DNA of 47,167 bases, from positions 1-47,167 of the IMG/VR virus record IMGVR_UViG_3300029319_000045. One strand, 5' to 3'. The notes under the pieces are model-generated. The model worked only from the letters and a program-made list of their open reading frames with translations. It had not been told where the DNA came from and did not search any database. Below, piece by piece: positions 14,236 through 20,487 of this stretch. This DNA comes from a virus. Position numbers and translations under genes: made by a program. Numbering within the stretch: position 1 is the first letter of the stretch; the number at the start of each line of letters is the position of its first letter.

Positions 14236-15141
14236 ATGGCAATTTCTAGATCACAACTAGTCAAGGAGCTTGAGCCAGGTCTTAACGCTCTTTTTGGACT
14301 AGAGTATGCAAACTACGAAAACGAACACGCTGAGATTTATGATACAGAGACATCTGATCGTGCTTTTGAAGAAGAGGTAATGCTCTCAGGTTTCGGTGAG
14401 GCTCCTGTAAAAACAGAGGGTGCTGGTGTTGCTTTTGACGCTGCACAAGAAGTTTATACAGCTAGATATTCACACGAGACAATTGCATTAGCGTTTTCTC
14501 TTACAGAAGAGGCAATTGAGGATAATCTATATGATAAGCTCTCTGCTCGTTACACTAAAGCTCTTGCTAGAAGTATGGCAACCACTAAGCAAATTAAAGC
14601 AGCAAATGTTCTTAATAATGCTTTTGGTACTTCAGTTGGAGGCGATGGGGTAGCTCTTCTTTCTACAGCACACCCAACATTGGGTGGAGCAAACTTAGCG
14701 AATAAGTTAGCTACTGATGCGGATTTAAATGAAACCTCTCTTGAGCAATCTCTTATTGATATTGCTGCATTTACAGATGAGCGTGGACTTAAAATCGCTG
14801 TTAGAGGCTTGAAGTTAATTATTCCTAAGGAGCTTCAGTTTACTGCTGATAGAATCTTAGAGTCTACTTTAAGACCAGGAACAGCAGATAATGATATCAA
14901 TGCTACTCGTAACATGGGAATGCTCCCACAAGGGTACACAGTAAATCATTATCTTAATGATCCTGATGCGTTCTTTATTAAAACCGATGCTCCAAACGGA
15001 ATGAAGATGTTCCAACGAGTTGGTATTAAGACCGCCTTTGAAGGTGATTTTGATACAGGTAACGTCCGTTACAAAGCTCGTGAAAGATATTCCTTTGGTT
15101 TCTCAGATCCTAGAGGAATGTTTGGTAGCCAAGGTGGTTAA
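14236..15141 (+). CDS. Major capsid protein
   Basis: A 301-residue protein of HK97-like capsid character, closest in layout to Mu gpT-type coat proteins. Visible landmarks are an N-terminal helix LVKELEPGLNALFG, an E-loop-like stretch VMLSGFGEAPVKTEGAG, the long helix KALARSMATTKQIKAANVLN, the segment LLSTAHPTLGG and the C-terminal RERYSFGFSDPRG. It forms the icosahedral shell. A strong AAGGAG site precedes the start and an intrinsic terminator follows the stop at once, as expected for the most abundantly made protein. Confidence 0.92.
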   Translation: MAISRSQLVKELEPGLNALFGLEYANYENEHAEIYDTETSDRAFEEEVMLSGFGEAPVKTEGAGVAFDAAQEVYTARYSHETIALAFSLTEEAIEDNLYDKLSARYTKALARSMATTKQIKAANVLNNAFGTSVGGDGVALLSTAHPTLGGANLANKLATDADLNETSLEQSLIDIAAFTDERGLKIAVRGLKLIIPKELQFTADRILESTLRPGTADNDINATRNMGMLPQGYTVNHYLNDPDAFFIKTDAPNGMKMFQRVGIKTAFEGDFDTGNVRYKARERYSFGFSDPRGMFGSQGG

Positions 15142-15148
15142 CTGGGTT

Positions 15149-15174
15149 GGGGGCTTTTGCCCCCTTTCCTTTTT
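15149..15174 (+). terminator. Intrinsic terminator after capsid gene
   Basis: GGGGGC (15149-15154), loop TTTT, GCCCCC (15159-15164), then TTTCCTTTTT. A perfect 6-bp GC stem with a T-rich tail, directly behind the capsid stop. It would stop or reduce transcription into the downstream tail genes. Confidence 0.92.
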
Positions 15175-15184
15175 GGAGATATAG

Positions 15185-15337
15185 ATGGATATAATTTTTA
15201 AATTTTGGGATGCTTGGACAAAACAAGTATCTGAATCAACAAAAAGTGTCATAGACGGCAATGCTGCTATGGCAAAAGCAATGGTAGATTATTCTGAAAA
15301 ACCTTATAATTGGGTAAAAGAAACTATTAAAAAATAA
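15185..15337 (+). CDS. Small hypothetical protein (50 aa)
   Basis: From ATG 15185, behind a TTTTTGGAGATATAG leader with a GGAG ribosome site, the frame encodes MDIIFKFWDAWTKQVSESTK and onward, ending WVKETIKK. It is a single amphipathic helix type peptide of 50 residues with several Trp. Some phasin-like short proteins share this composition but no family assignment is made. It lies between the capsid terminator and a structured RNA candidate. Confidence 0.7.
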   Translation: MDIIFKFWDAWTKQVSESTKSVIDGNAAMAKAMVDYSEKPYNWVKETIKK

Positions 15338-15405
15338 CTAGGGTAAATTAGTCATACATACTGACCTAGCAGACGTATTAGAGATTGTATGACGAGTGCT
15401 AATAC
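15338..15405 (+). ncRNA. Two-hairpin RNA with complementary loops (kissing-loop candidate)
   Basis: Hairpin 1 pairs CTAGG 15338-15342 with CCTAG 15365-15369. Hairpin 2 pairs GTATTAG 15375-15381 with CTAATAC 15399-15405. The loop of hairpin 1 contains GTCATACA (15351-15358), and the loop of hairpin 2 contains its exact reverse complement TGTATGAC (15386-15393). The two loops can therefore kiss over 8 bp, or the same bases can form an alternative long hairpin. The block starts right after a stop codon and ends 13 bases before the next ATG, whose ribosome site GGAG lies just outside, so it may be the leader of the 15418 gene. Confidence 0.6.
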
Positions 15406-15417
15406 ACGGAGATTAAA

Positions 15418-15888
15418 ATGGCAACAACAACCTTTTCAGGTCCTATTAAGGCCGGAACAATTAAAGAAACAACAGGAACCACTCCTGGTACAAATAAATC
15501 AAATACTGGTTTTGTGATTATGGCTCAAGCCGCTGTGATTGATATTGCGGGAGCATCTGCCACAACTACTGTGGGAACAATACCAGCAAACTCTAAAATA
15601 ACTGAGGTTACTTTAAATATTGTTGAGGCTTCTGATAATGCCTCAGCCGCTACGGTATCAATTGGTTTTTCTGGGGCAACAACTGCTTTAATGGGAGCCA
15701 CAAATGCTAAAGCTATTGGTTTAACTCAGAGTACTGGAATGGCCACAGCTTCTATAAATATTGGAACAGTTGATAGAGATGTAATAGCTACATATACACC
15801 TATAGCCACTGTGGCAGGAACACTTGGAATTGCAGATGTAACTGTTAAATATTTACAAGATGCTAATTTAAATGTAACTGACTCATAA
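15418..15888 (+). CDS. Structural protein (156 aa), beta-rich
   Basis: A 156-residue Ala/Thr/Gly/Ile-rich protein with no Cys. The repeating small and beta-branched residues suggest an all-beta virion protein such as a head fibre or decoration trimer. It starts with MATTTFSGPIKAGTIKETTG; marine phages often carry a similar short protein after the capsid gene. The start follows a GGAG site just beyond the RNA structure at 15338-15405. No enzymatic motif. The role is inferred from composition and place. Confidence 0.7.
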   Translation: MATTTFSGPIKAGTIKETTGTTPGTNKSNTGFVIMAQAAVIDIAGASATTTVGTIPANSKITEVTLNIVEASDNASAATVSIGFSGATTALMGATNAKAIGLTQSTGMATASINIGTVDRDVIATYTPIATVAGTLGIADVTVKYLQDANLNVTDS

Positions 15889-15898
15889 GGAGTAGGTC

Positions 15899-16192
15899 AT
15901 GGGTTATCTTTCTGACGCGAAAGCGGTTACTACGACTAGCGGATCAGCTTCTATATCAGGGAGAGTTAGGTTAACTGGTTTATATTTTACAAGTAAAGCC
16001 AGTGCTGCTATGACTTTTAGAAATGGATCTGCTGGAGGCGCAAACCTTTTGACGATTTCATCTTCTGATGGGGCTACTGCTTCTGAAACTATTAACATCC
16101 CAAATCAAGGAATATTATTTTCAGATGGTGTTTTAGTAACAGCAACCACTGCGGGAAATATTCCAAGTCTGACTATTTTTTACGAGGCTTAA
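15899..16192 (+). CDS. Small structural protein (97 aa), beta-rich
   Basis: A 97-residue protein, Gly/Ser/Ala/Thr-rich with regular alternation of hydrophobic residues (MGYLSDAKAVTTTSGSASIS and onward). It resembles a small jelly-roll or beta-sandwich virion protein and lies 10 bases after a similar structural gene with an AAGGAGTAGG ribosome site. No motif or membrane segment. Likely a capsid or tail decoration protein; family not named. Confidence 0.65.
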   Translation: MGYLSDAKAVTTTSGSASISGRVRLTGLYFTSKASAAMTFRNGSAGGANLLTISSSDGATASETINIPNQGILFSDGVLVTATTAGNIPSLTIFYEA

Positions 16193-16193
16193 A

Positions 16194-16490
16194 GTGGCTG
16201 AGAAAAAACGGAAAGGCATGGGAATTAAAACTTCCGTGAAATCCGGTAATTTTCGCCCTACGAAAAGTGGGGCGGGAATGACTAAGAAGGGAGTAGCTGC
16301 ATATCGCAGAGCCAATCCTGGTTCTAAACTCAAAACTGCTGTAACTGGAAAAGTCAAACCTGGCTCTAAAGATGCGAAGAGACGCAAGTCTTTTTGTGCA
16401 AGATCGGCTGGGCAAATGAAAAAATTTCCAAAAGCAGCAAAAAATCCAAATAGTCGCTTACGGCAAGCTAGAAGAAGGTGGAAGTGTTGA
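16194..16490 (+). CDS. Basic protein, DUF6321-like (98 aa)
   Basis: Starts at GTG 16194 with AGG seven bases upstream. The 98-residue product is highly basic; the core KKGVAAYRRANPGSKLKTAV then KRRKSFCARSAGQMKKFP is one I associate with the DUF6321 family, widespread in marine phages and also in large DNA viruses. The function of the family is not established. The density of Lys and Arg fits nucleic-acid binding. It opens a run of basic small genes reaching to 19503. It ends in a TGATG overlap with the next gene. Confidence 0.75.
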   Translation: MAEKKRKGMGIKTSVKSGNFRPTKSGAGMTKKGVAAYRRANPGSKLKTAVTGKVKPGSKDAKRRKSFCARSAGQMKKFPKAAKNPNSRLRQARRRWKC

Positions 16491-16753
16491 TGGAAAAAGA
16501 AGATATCCAACGCATTTTTAGCAAAGATATAAACAGTAAAGTTGCTGTTCAAGCGAATGAAATAAAACATCTTCATGCCGATGTAGAAGACATGAAAAAA
16601 GATATTGAGGAGATAAAAAAATCTTTAGCTAACATAGATAAAGTATTATCAGAAGCTAGAGGTGGTTGGAAAACACTTATGTGGGCGGCAGGTGCAGGAA
16701 GTGCTGTGACTGCTTTTTTAATTATGATTCAACAGCTTTTTTGGGGGAAGTAA
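16490..16753 (+). CDS. Coiled-coil membrane protein (87 aa)
   Basis: An N-terminal soluble half with heptads (VQANEIKHLHADVEDMKKDI and onward, residues 17-58) is followed by one transmembrane helix (about 62-82, WAAGAGSAVTAFLIMIQQLF). This layout is that of XhlA-type haemolysin/holin accessory proteins, so a lysis-related or membrane-anchored role is possible. I chose ATG 16490, which overlaps the previous stop as TGATG, over an in-frame ATG at 16478 that would overlap the upstream gene more. It lies among basic proteins and not among the other lysis genes. Confidence 0.7.
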   Translation: MEKEDIQRIFSKDINSKVAVQANEIKHLHADVEDMKKDIEEIKKSLANIDKVLSEARGGWKTLMWAAGAGSAVTAFLIMIQQLFWGK

Positions 16754-16754
16754 A

Positions 16755-17195
16755 ATGGCTAGAGGTATTATTAAACGTGCTTTAATGAGCAGTAAACCGA
16801 AAAAAAGGTCTGTTCAAAAGAGATTTGAAGATGATCCACAAGAAACTATGGAGTTTGCAAAAGAAGTTTTGGGGGATGATCAAGTAAAATACTTAAAAAA
16901 TGAAGGACTCTCTGATTTACAAATAGCAAAAAGAGCAGCAGCGCAAGTTGCTGTAGAGAGAAAAGGTTCAACACTTACACAAGCACAAGAAGGTAAAACT
17001 GATGTTGAAGTAATGAAAGAGCGTGAAAGGTTAGATAAAAAAGCAAAAGCTATATCTAAAGGTGGTCAAACTAGCCCTAGAGAGAATAGAGAATTTAAAA
17101 AAGGCGGAGAAGTCGTAGTAAAGAAACCTAAAAAGAAAAAGAAGGGTAGACGAGGTATGGGAGCAGCGACTCGAGGTGGAGGAGCGGTAGCGTAA
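16755..17195 (+). CDS. Basic protein with RRGMGAATRGGGAV tail (146 aa)
   Basis: A Lys/Arg-rich 146-residue protein. The middle is a charged helix; the C-terminal 40 residues read FKKGGEVVVKKPKKKKKGRR then GMGAATRGGGAVA. The same tail ends the next protein. I do not recognise the body of the protein. The polybasic tail suggests binding to DNA or RNA, and the shared last 14 residues suggest a common partner or a targeting tag. Its stop overlaps the next start by one base. Confidence 0.75.
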   Translation: MARGIIKRALMSSKPKKRSVQKRFEDDPQETMEFAKEVLGDDQVKYLKNEGLSDLQIAKRAAAQVAVERKGSTLTQAQEGKTDVEVMKERERLDKKAKAISKGGQTSPRENREFKKGGEVVVKKPKKKKKGRRGMGAATRGGGAVA

Positions 17196-17650
17196 TGGGA
17201 GCTCCTCAGGCAGTTGGTAAAGGAATGTCATTTGCCTATAAAATTTTACGCGGTAAAAATGTTAAGGCTCTTGAAGCTGCGGGTAAAACTGAGGCTCAAA
17301 TAATTAAAATTGCTGAGAAGGAAAGAAAAAGATATTTAAAAACAGGTATACCGATTGATCCTAATAAATATGCAAAGGGAAAGTATGCAAAGGGAAAAAA
17401 TCCTAATGTAACTGATGCTCAGAGAGAAGCAGCGAAAAAAGCTGGTATTGATAGAGCGAGAAAAACTGCAGCTAGAAATAAAGGAGAAAAATATGATATT
17501 CCTGAAATAGATGAGTTTGATCATCCCCTTGGAATTGATGATATAACTGATATTGGTTTAAAAGACGGTGGGTTAGTTTGTAAAAAACCCAGAAACAAAG
17601 GCAGACGAGGTATGGGTGCTGCCACTAGAGGAGGAGGAGCGGTATCATAA
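17195..17650 (+). CDS. Basic protein with the same RRGMGAATRGGGAV tail (151 aa)
   Basis: A 151-residue protein, mostly basic, with an internal AKGKYAKGK repeat (residues 60-68). Its C-terminal LKDGGLVCKKPRNKGRRGMG then AATRGGGAVS repeats the end of the preceding protein. The two bodies are otherwise different, so the tail has been shared or copied, not inherited by recent duplication of the whole gene. It overlaps genes on both sides by one base (TAATG), so the pair is made together. Function unknown; a virion DNA-associated protein is an inference. Confidence 0.75.
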   Translation: MGAPQAVGKGMSFAYKILRGKNVKALEAAGKTEAQIIKIAEKERKRYLKTGIPIDPNKYAKGKYAKGKNPNVTDAQREAAKKAGIDRARKTAARNKGEKYDIPEIDEFDHPLGIDDITDIGLKDGGLVCKKPRNKGRRGMGAATRGGGAVS

Positions 17651-17844
17651 TGGCTACTACAAGTGTAAGACAAAAAAGAGGTAAGAAAAAAACTGCAAAA
17701 AAATCAGGTTCTAAACCTACGAATCCTGCTTTGTATGCTCGAGTAAAAGCGGAGACAAAGCGTAAATTTGATAAATATCCGTCAGCTTATGCTAATGCAT
17801 ATTTAGTACGTACGTACAAGAAAAGAGGAGGGGGTTACGCATAA
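17650..17844 (+). CDS. Basic protein, DUF5872-like (64 aa)
   Basis: A 64-residue basic protein with the core LYARVKAETKRKFDKYPSAY followed by ANAYLVRTYKKRGGGY. This YPSAYAN motif is the signature I associate with the DUF5872 family, found in marine phages and in large algal viruses. The N-terminal 25 residues are almost all Lys, Gly, Ser and Thr. No enzyme motif; nucleic-acid binding is the natural inference. It overlaps both neighbours by one base in the basic-gene string. Confidence 0.75.
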   Translation: MATTSVRQKRGKKKTAKKSGSKPTNPALYARVKAETKRKFDKYPSAYANAYLVRTYKKRGGGYA

Positions 17845-18131
17845 TGTCTCTTAAAGAATGGTTTGGTAAAGGACCTAAAGGAGATTGGGTAGATATTGGA
17901 GCTCCTAAAAAAAAAGGGAAATATCAAGCTTGTGGACGCAAGTCTGCCAAGAAGAGCAAACGTGGTTATCCGAAATGTGTTCCAAGAGCAAAAGCAAAAT
18001 CAATGACCGCGGCACAAAGAAAGTCGGCAGTGCAAAGAAAGAGAGCCGCTGGTAATACAGGTAGCAAACCCACTAATGTAAAAACTATTTTAGGAAAAAA
18101 ACGTAATGTCCGTAAGAAAAAGAAATCCTAG
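17844..18131 (+). CDS. Conserved basic protein with CGRKSAKK and YPKCVP motifs (95 aa)
   Basis: A 95-residue protein, pI clearly very high, with WVDIGAPKKKGKYQACGRKS then YPKCVPRAKAKSMTAAQRKS. The layout W-V-D-I, C-G-R, YPKCVP and a Ser-Ala-x-x-R-K helix recurs in small basic proteins of marine phages and giant viruses. Two Cys (C28 and C45 area) could bind a metal. The C-terminus is a polylysine tail. It overlaps the next gene by 26 bases. Function is not established; DNA packaging or condensation is an inference. Confidence 0.75.
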   Translation: MSLKEWFGKGPKGDWVDIGAPKKKGKYQACGRKSAKKSKRGYPKCVPRAKAKSMTAAQRKSAVQRKRAAGNTGSKPTNVKTILGKKRNVRKKKKS

Positions 18132-18396
18132 AATACCTAGAAAAGAAGGTCAACCTGCTAAATCTAAGAAACATTCGGATTTGTATACAGATGAAAATCC
18201 AAAAGGTACAATAAGAGGATTAAAGTTTGCTACGAAGGAAGACGCAGTAAAAAGTGTGACCAAAATTAGAAATAGTGGTAAATCAAAGGCGCATAAGATA
18301 CAGGCCGCTGTTGCAATGGAACAAAGGGCTAGAGTTATGGGCAAAAGAGATGCTGCTAGTGTTTACAGGAAGTATATTAACAGTGTAAAAGCATAA
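18106..18396 (+). CDS. Conserved basic protein with SDLYTDENPKGTI motif (96 aa)
   Basis: A 96-residue protein containing KKHSDLYTDENPKGTIRGLK and later AHKIQAAVAMEQRARVMGKR. Both motifs belong to a small family I have seen in marine phages and large eukaryotic DNA viruses; I cannot name it with certainty. The start ATG lies 26 bases inside the previous gene with an AGGAAAAAAA ribosome site. The protein is basic, probably helical at its C-terminus, and lacks membrane segments. Part of the basic cassette. Confidence 0.75.
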   Translation: MSVRKRNPRIPRKEGQPAKSKKHSDLYTDENPKGTIRGLKFATKEDAVKSVTKIRNSGKSKAHKIQAAVAMEQRARVMGKRDAASVYRKYINSVKA

Positions 18397-18414
18397 ATTT
18401 TTAAGGAGAAAAAC

Positions 18415-18654
18415 ATGAACGTAAGTCCAAGAAAAAGAATGGCTATGGGAACTAAAATGGCTAAAGGAAAAGCTAAAGGTGGTGCTGTAAAAGCTAAAAT
18501 GGCCAAAGGTGGTGCTGTTAAAACTAAAATGGCCAAAGGTGGTGCTGTTAAAAAGATGATGGCTAAAGGTGGTGCTGTTAAGAAAATGATGGGCGGCGGC
18601 ATGATGAAAAAGGGTTTTGCTAAAGGTGGTGCAGTAAAAAGAAAGATGAGTTAA
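18415..18654 (+). CDS. AKGGAVK repeat protein (79 aa)
   Basis: A 79-residue, very simple protein made of five copies of AKGGAVK joined by KM, KKMM or TKM spacers, with a Met/Gly-rich stretch (MMGGGMMKKGF) before the last copy. Only about eight amino-acid types dominate. Lys-Gly-Gly-Ala-Val repeats recall histone H1 or protamine-like tails that coat DNA. A good TTAAGGAGAAAA site precedes ATG 18421-region start at 18415. The underlying DNA carries an exact 30-base period. Function unknown. Confidence 0.75.
   Translation: MNVSPRKRMAMGTKMAKGKAKGGAVKAKMAKGGAVKTKMAKGGAVKKMMAKGGAVKKMMGGGMMKKGFAKGGAVKRKMS
18472..18591 (+). repeat. Tandem 30-bp repeat inside the AKGGAVK gene
   Basis: AAAGGTGGTGCTGT begins at 18475, 18505, 18535 and 18565, exactly 30 bases apart, and a diverged fifth copy is at 18622. 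Each unit encodes ten residues. Confidence 0.9.
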
Positions 18655-19394
18655 TGGCTTATCTTACGAGCAATATTCCATATACTAAGGTTTGGATTAG
18701 AAAAGAATTTACACATGGACATCAAAAATACCACGGTGAATTTTTGCACGGATTGGCAGTCGCGGTCACAACAATGCCCGACAGATGCCTTAGTTTTCAG
18801 ATCATCTTCACCGGATGTGAAACAGACGGAACAGAAGAACCGAATGTTACCGGAGGAGCAATGTGGGCTCGTATGCCAATCACAGCCCTTTGCGGAGACA
18901 TCACATTCGATGACTGGCCTGAAAGAATGGAAACACACCTTGCTCAACCTTGGGATTGTCCATCACACCATCACACAGTTTTGGAACTTCAGAGGTGTAA
19001 ACCATCTCCCTGGTTATGCAAGATTGACGGAGATTTCTATAGTGGACGGTATTTATTCACTGTCGACTATACCGAAAGTGAAATCGCAGATTGTCCAGCC
19101 CAACACAAACAGAGTCATGTTATTGTGTTAACTGAAGGAAAATGGGAAGGCAATATGGTCGCTTTACCGAACAACAGGGTTAGAGTTACTTCCCCTGCAT
19201 TATGGGCTACTGGAGAAGGTGCTCCAGACTTTCGCCCTAGTCAACATACGCATTGTGCAGAACAGGATGACAGTTACATGGATCCTGATGTAACATTTAA
19301 TAATCTTTACAGTGAGGAAGAAAATGGCGATTTCAAGAAAACAAATGCCAAAACAACTAAAAGGAAACAGAAAGCCAATACCAAAAGGAAATAA
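18654..19394 (+). CDS. Conserved marine-phage protein, His/Cys-rich (246 aa)
   Basis: A 246-residue protein with a start overlapping the previous stop (TAATG). SNIPYTKVWIRKEF, HGEFLHGLAVAV, GRYLFTVDYTES and NNRVRVTSPALW follow the pattern of a family I know from many marine phages, usually without assigned function. It holds many His and Cys residues, some clustered (CPSHHHTVLELQRC). The final 24 residues (Lys/Thr-rich) are read in a frame overlapping the next gene and may be non-conserved. Codon and base use differ from neighbours: bases 18841-18900 are 33/60 G+C against 21/60 at 18241-18300. That suggests a different history or strong composition constraint. Confidence 0.8.
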   Translation: MAYLTSNIPYTKVWIRKEFTHGHQKYHGEFLHGLAVAVTTMPDRCLSFQIIFTGCETDGTEEPNVTGGAMWARMPITALCGDITFDDWPERMETHLAQPWDCPSHHHTVLELQRCKPSPWLCKIDGDFYSGRYLFTVDYTESEIADCPAQHKQSHVIVLTEGKWEGNMVALPNNRVRVTSPALWATGEGAPDFRPSQHTHCAEQDDSYMDPDVTFNNLYSEEENGDFKKTNAKTTKRKQKANTKRK

Positions 19395-19503
19395 AGGTTT
19401 GGCTAAGTTAAAAAAAGTAGCTCCTCAAGTTGTTGCTAAAATGGGCTTCAAGAAAAAAGGTGGTCTTGTACAAGGTATAAAAAGGATTAAGAGAAAACCA
19501 TAA
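19324..19503 (+). CDS. Small basic protein with KKGGLV motif (59 aa)
   Basis: Starts at ATG 19324 after AGTGAGGAAGAAA, a good ribosome site, and so overlaps the end of the previous gene by 71 bases. The 59-residue product (MAISRKQMPKQLKGNRKPIP and onward) is very basic and ends GFKKKGGLVQGIKRIKRKP, another GG-x-V tail. An upstream ATG at 19312 is possible but lies closer to no ribosome site. It closes the basic cassette before the adaptor gene and overlaps the adaptor start by one base. Confidence 0.75.
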   Translation: MAISRKQMPKQLKGNRKPIPKGNKGLAKLKKVAPQVVAKMGFKKKGGLVQGIKRIKRKP

Positions 19504-20153
19504 TGGCTACCTCAAATACAACTAATTTTGATTTAAACGTAGACGATTTAATCGAAGAGTCTTACGAGCGTTGTGGTATGCGTATGACTTCTGGTTATCA
19601 GTTAAACTCTGCTAGAAGATCTCTTAATTTACTATTTCTTGATTGGGCAAATAGAGGATTAAATCTTTGGACAATTGAACAAGCCACTATATCTTTAACA
19701 GCTTCTACCACTAGTTACAATTTAGGAACTGACATAGTAAATGTTTTAACGGCAGTTATAAATGATACAAACGACATCGCAATGGACAGAATAAGTAGGG
19801 CAGAGTATTTAAATCTTCCAAACAAGTCCACAGAGGCAAGACCCGCACAATACTATGTTGAAAGAACAAATGTTCCTAAAGTTTTTTTGTACCCTACTCC
19901 TGACAAAGCATATATTTTTAAATACTACAGAATAAGACGTATACAAGATCCTGGTAACTATACAAACACATTAGACGTAAACTTTAGGTTTCTTCCATGT
20001 TTATCGGCAGGATTAGCTTATTATTTATCTTTAAAATTTGCACCCGATAGAACAGCCGTTCTAAAAACTCTTTATGAAGAAGAGTTTGCTCGAGCTGCTG
20101 CTGAGGACAGAGATACGGCTAGTGTAAGTTTTGTTCCACAGGTAGGAGCATAA
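19503..20153 (+). CDS. Head-tail adaptor, gp4-like
   Basis: A 216-residue helical protein with IEESYERCGMRMTSGYQLNS, LLFLDWANRGLNLWTIEQ, a beta segment and a C-terminal helix ending FVPQVGA. It fits the P22 gp4 / T7 tail-tubular A adaptor group that binds beneath the portal and extends the DNA channel. The order portal, capsid, adaptor fits. A second adaptor-like protein is at 20484. The start overlaps the previous stop by one base (TAATG). Confidence 0.82.
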   Translation: MATSNTTNFDLNVDDLIEESYERCGMRMTSGYQLNSARRSLNLLFLDWANRGLNLWTIEQATISLTASTTSYNLGTDIVNVLTAVINDTNDIAMDRISRAEYLNLPNKSTEARPAQYYVERTNVPKVFLYPTPDKAYIFKYYRIRRIQDPGNYTNTLDVNFRFLPCLSAGLAYYLSLKFAPDRTAVLKTLYEEEFARAAAEDRDTASVSFVPQVGA

Positions 20154-20154
20154 A

Positions 20155-20487
20155 ATGTCTGGGTATGCTTCAGGAAAGTATGCATACGGACTATGTGACG
20201 TTTGTGGGCAGAGATTTTTTTATCAAGATCTTAAAAAAAATTGGAAAGGGTTTAAAGTTTGTCCTGAGGATTACGAGCCAAAGGAACCTCAATTAGAACC
20301 TTTAAGGTTTAATTCAGATGCAATTGCCTTACATGAGCCTAGACCTGATAGAGAAGAACCTTTGGAAGTTTTTATTGGAGGAACTGGAGACACAACTTTT
20401 GAATCTGACGGTATGCAACCTAAATCTGATGCAAAAACTATAGAGCTTTCTGGATCAGTAGGAACAGTTACGGTGACAATAACATGA
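20155..20487 (+). CDS. Small Cys-pair structural protein (110 aa)
   Basis: A 110-residue protein with an N-terminal C14-x2-C17 pair (YGLCDVCGQRF), then C36 in FKVCPEDYEPKEPQLEP, and a beta-rich C-terminus ending in TVTVTIT. Such short proteins with a zinc-knuckle head lie between two adaptor genes in several marine phages. Metal binding is inferred from the Cys pair plus one more Cys. It overlaps the next gene by 4 bases (ATGA), so a tail or connector role is likely. Confidence 0.78.
   Translation: MSGYASGKYAYGLCDVCGQRFFYQDLKKNWKGFKVCPEDYEPKEPQLEPLRFNSDAIALHEPRPDREEPLEVFIGGTGDTTFESDGMQPKSDAKTIELSGSVGTVTVTIT

Noticed and set aside
16133-16576. 147-residue frame on the minus strand over the basic protein
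   Set aside because: Shadow of Lys-rich codons; no ribosome site or operon context.
18472-18591. CRISPR-like array
   Set aside because: Repeats have no spacers and form an uninterrupted coding tandem repeat.
18715-19131. 138-residue alternate plus-strand frame within the GC-rich gene
   Set aside because: The 246-residue frame is the one that matches a recognisable family; the second looks like a chance frame caused by higher G+C.
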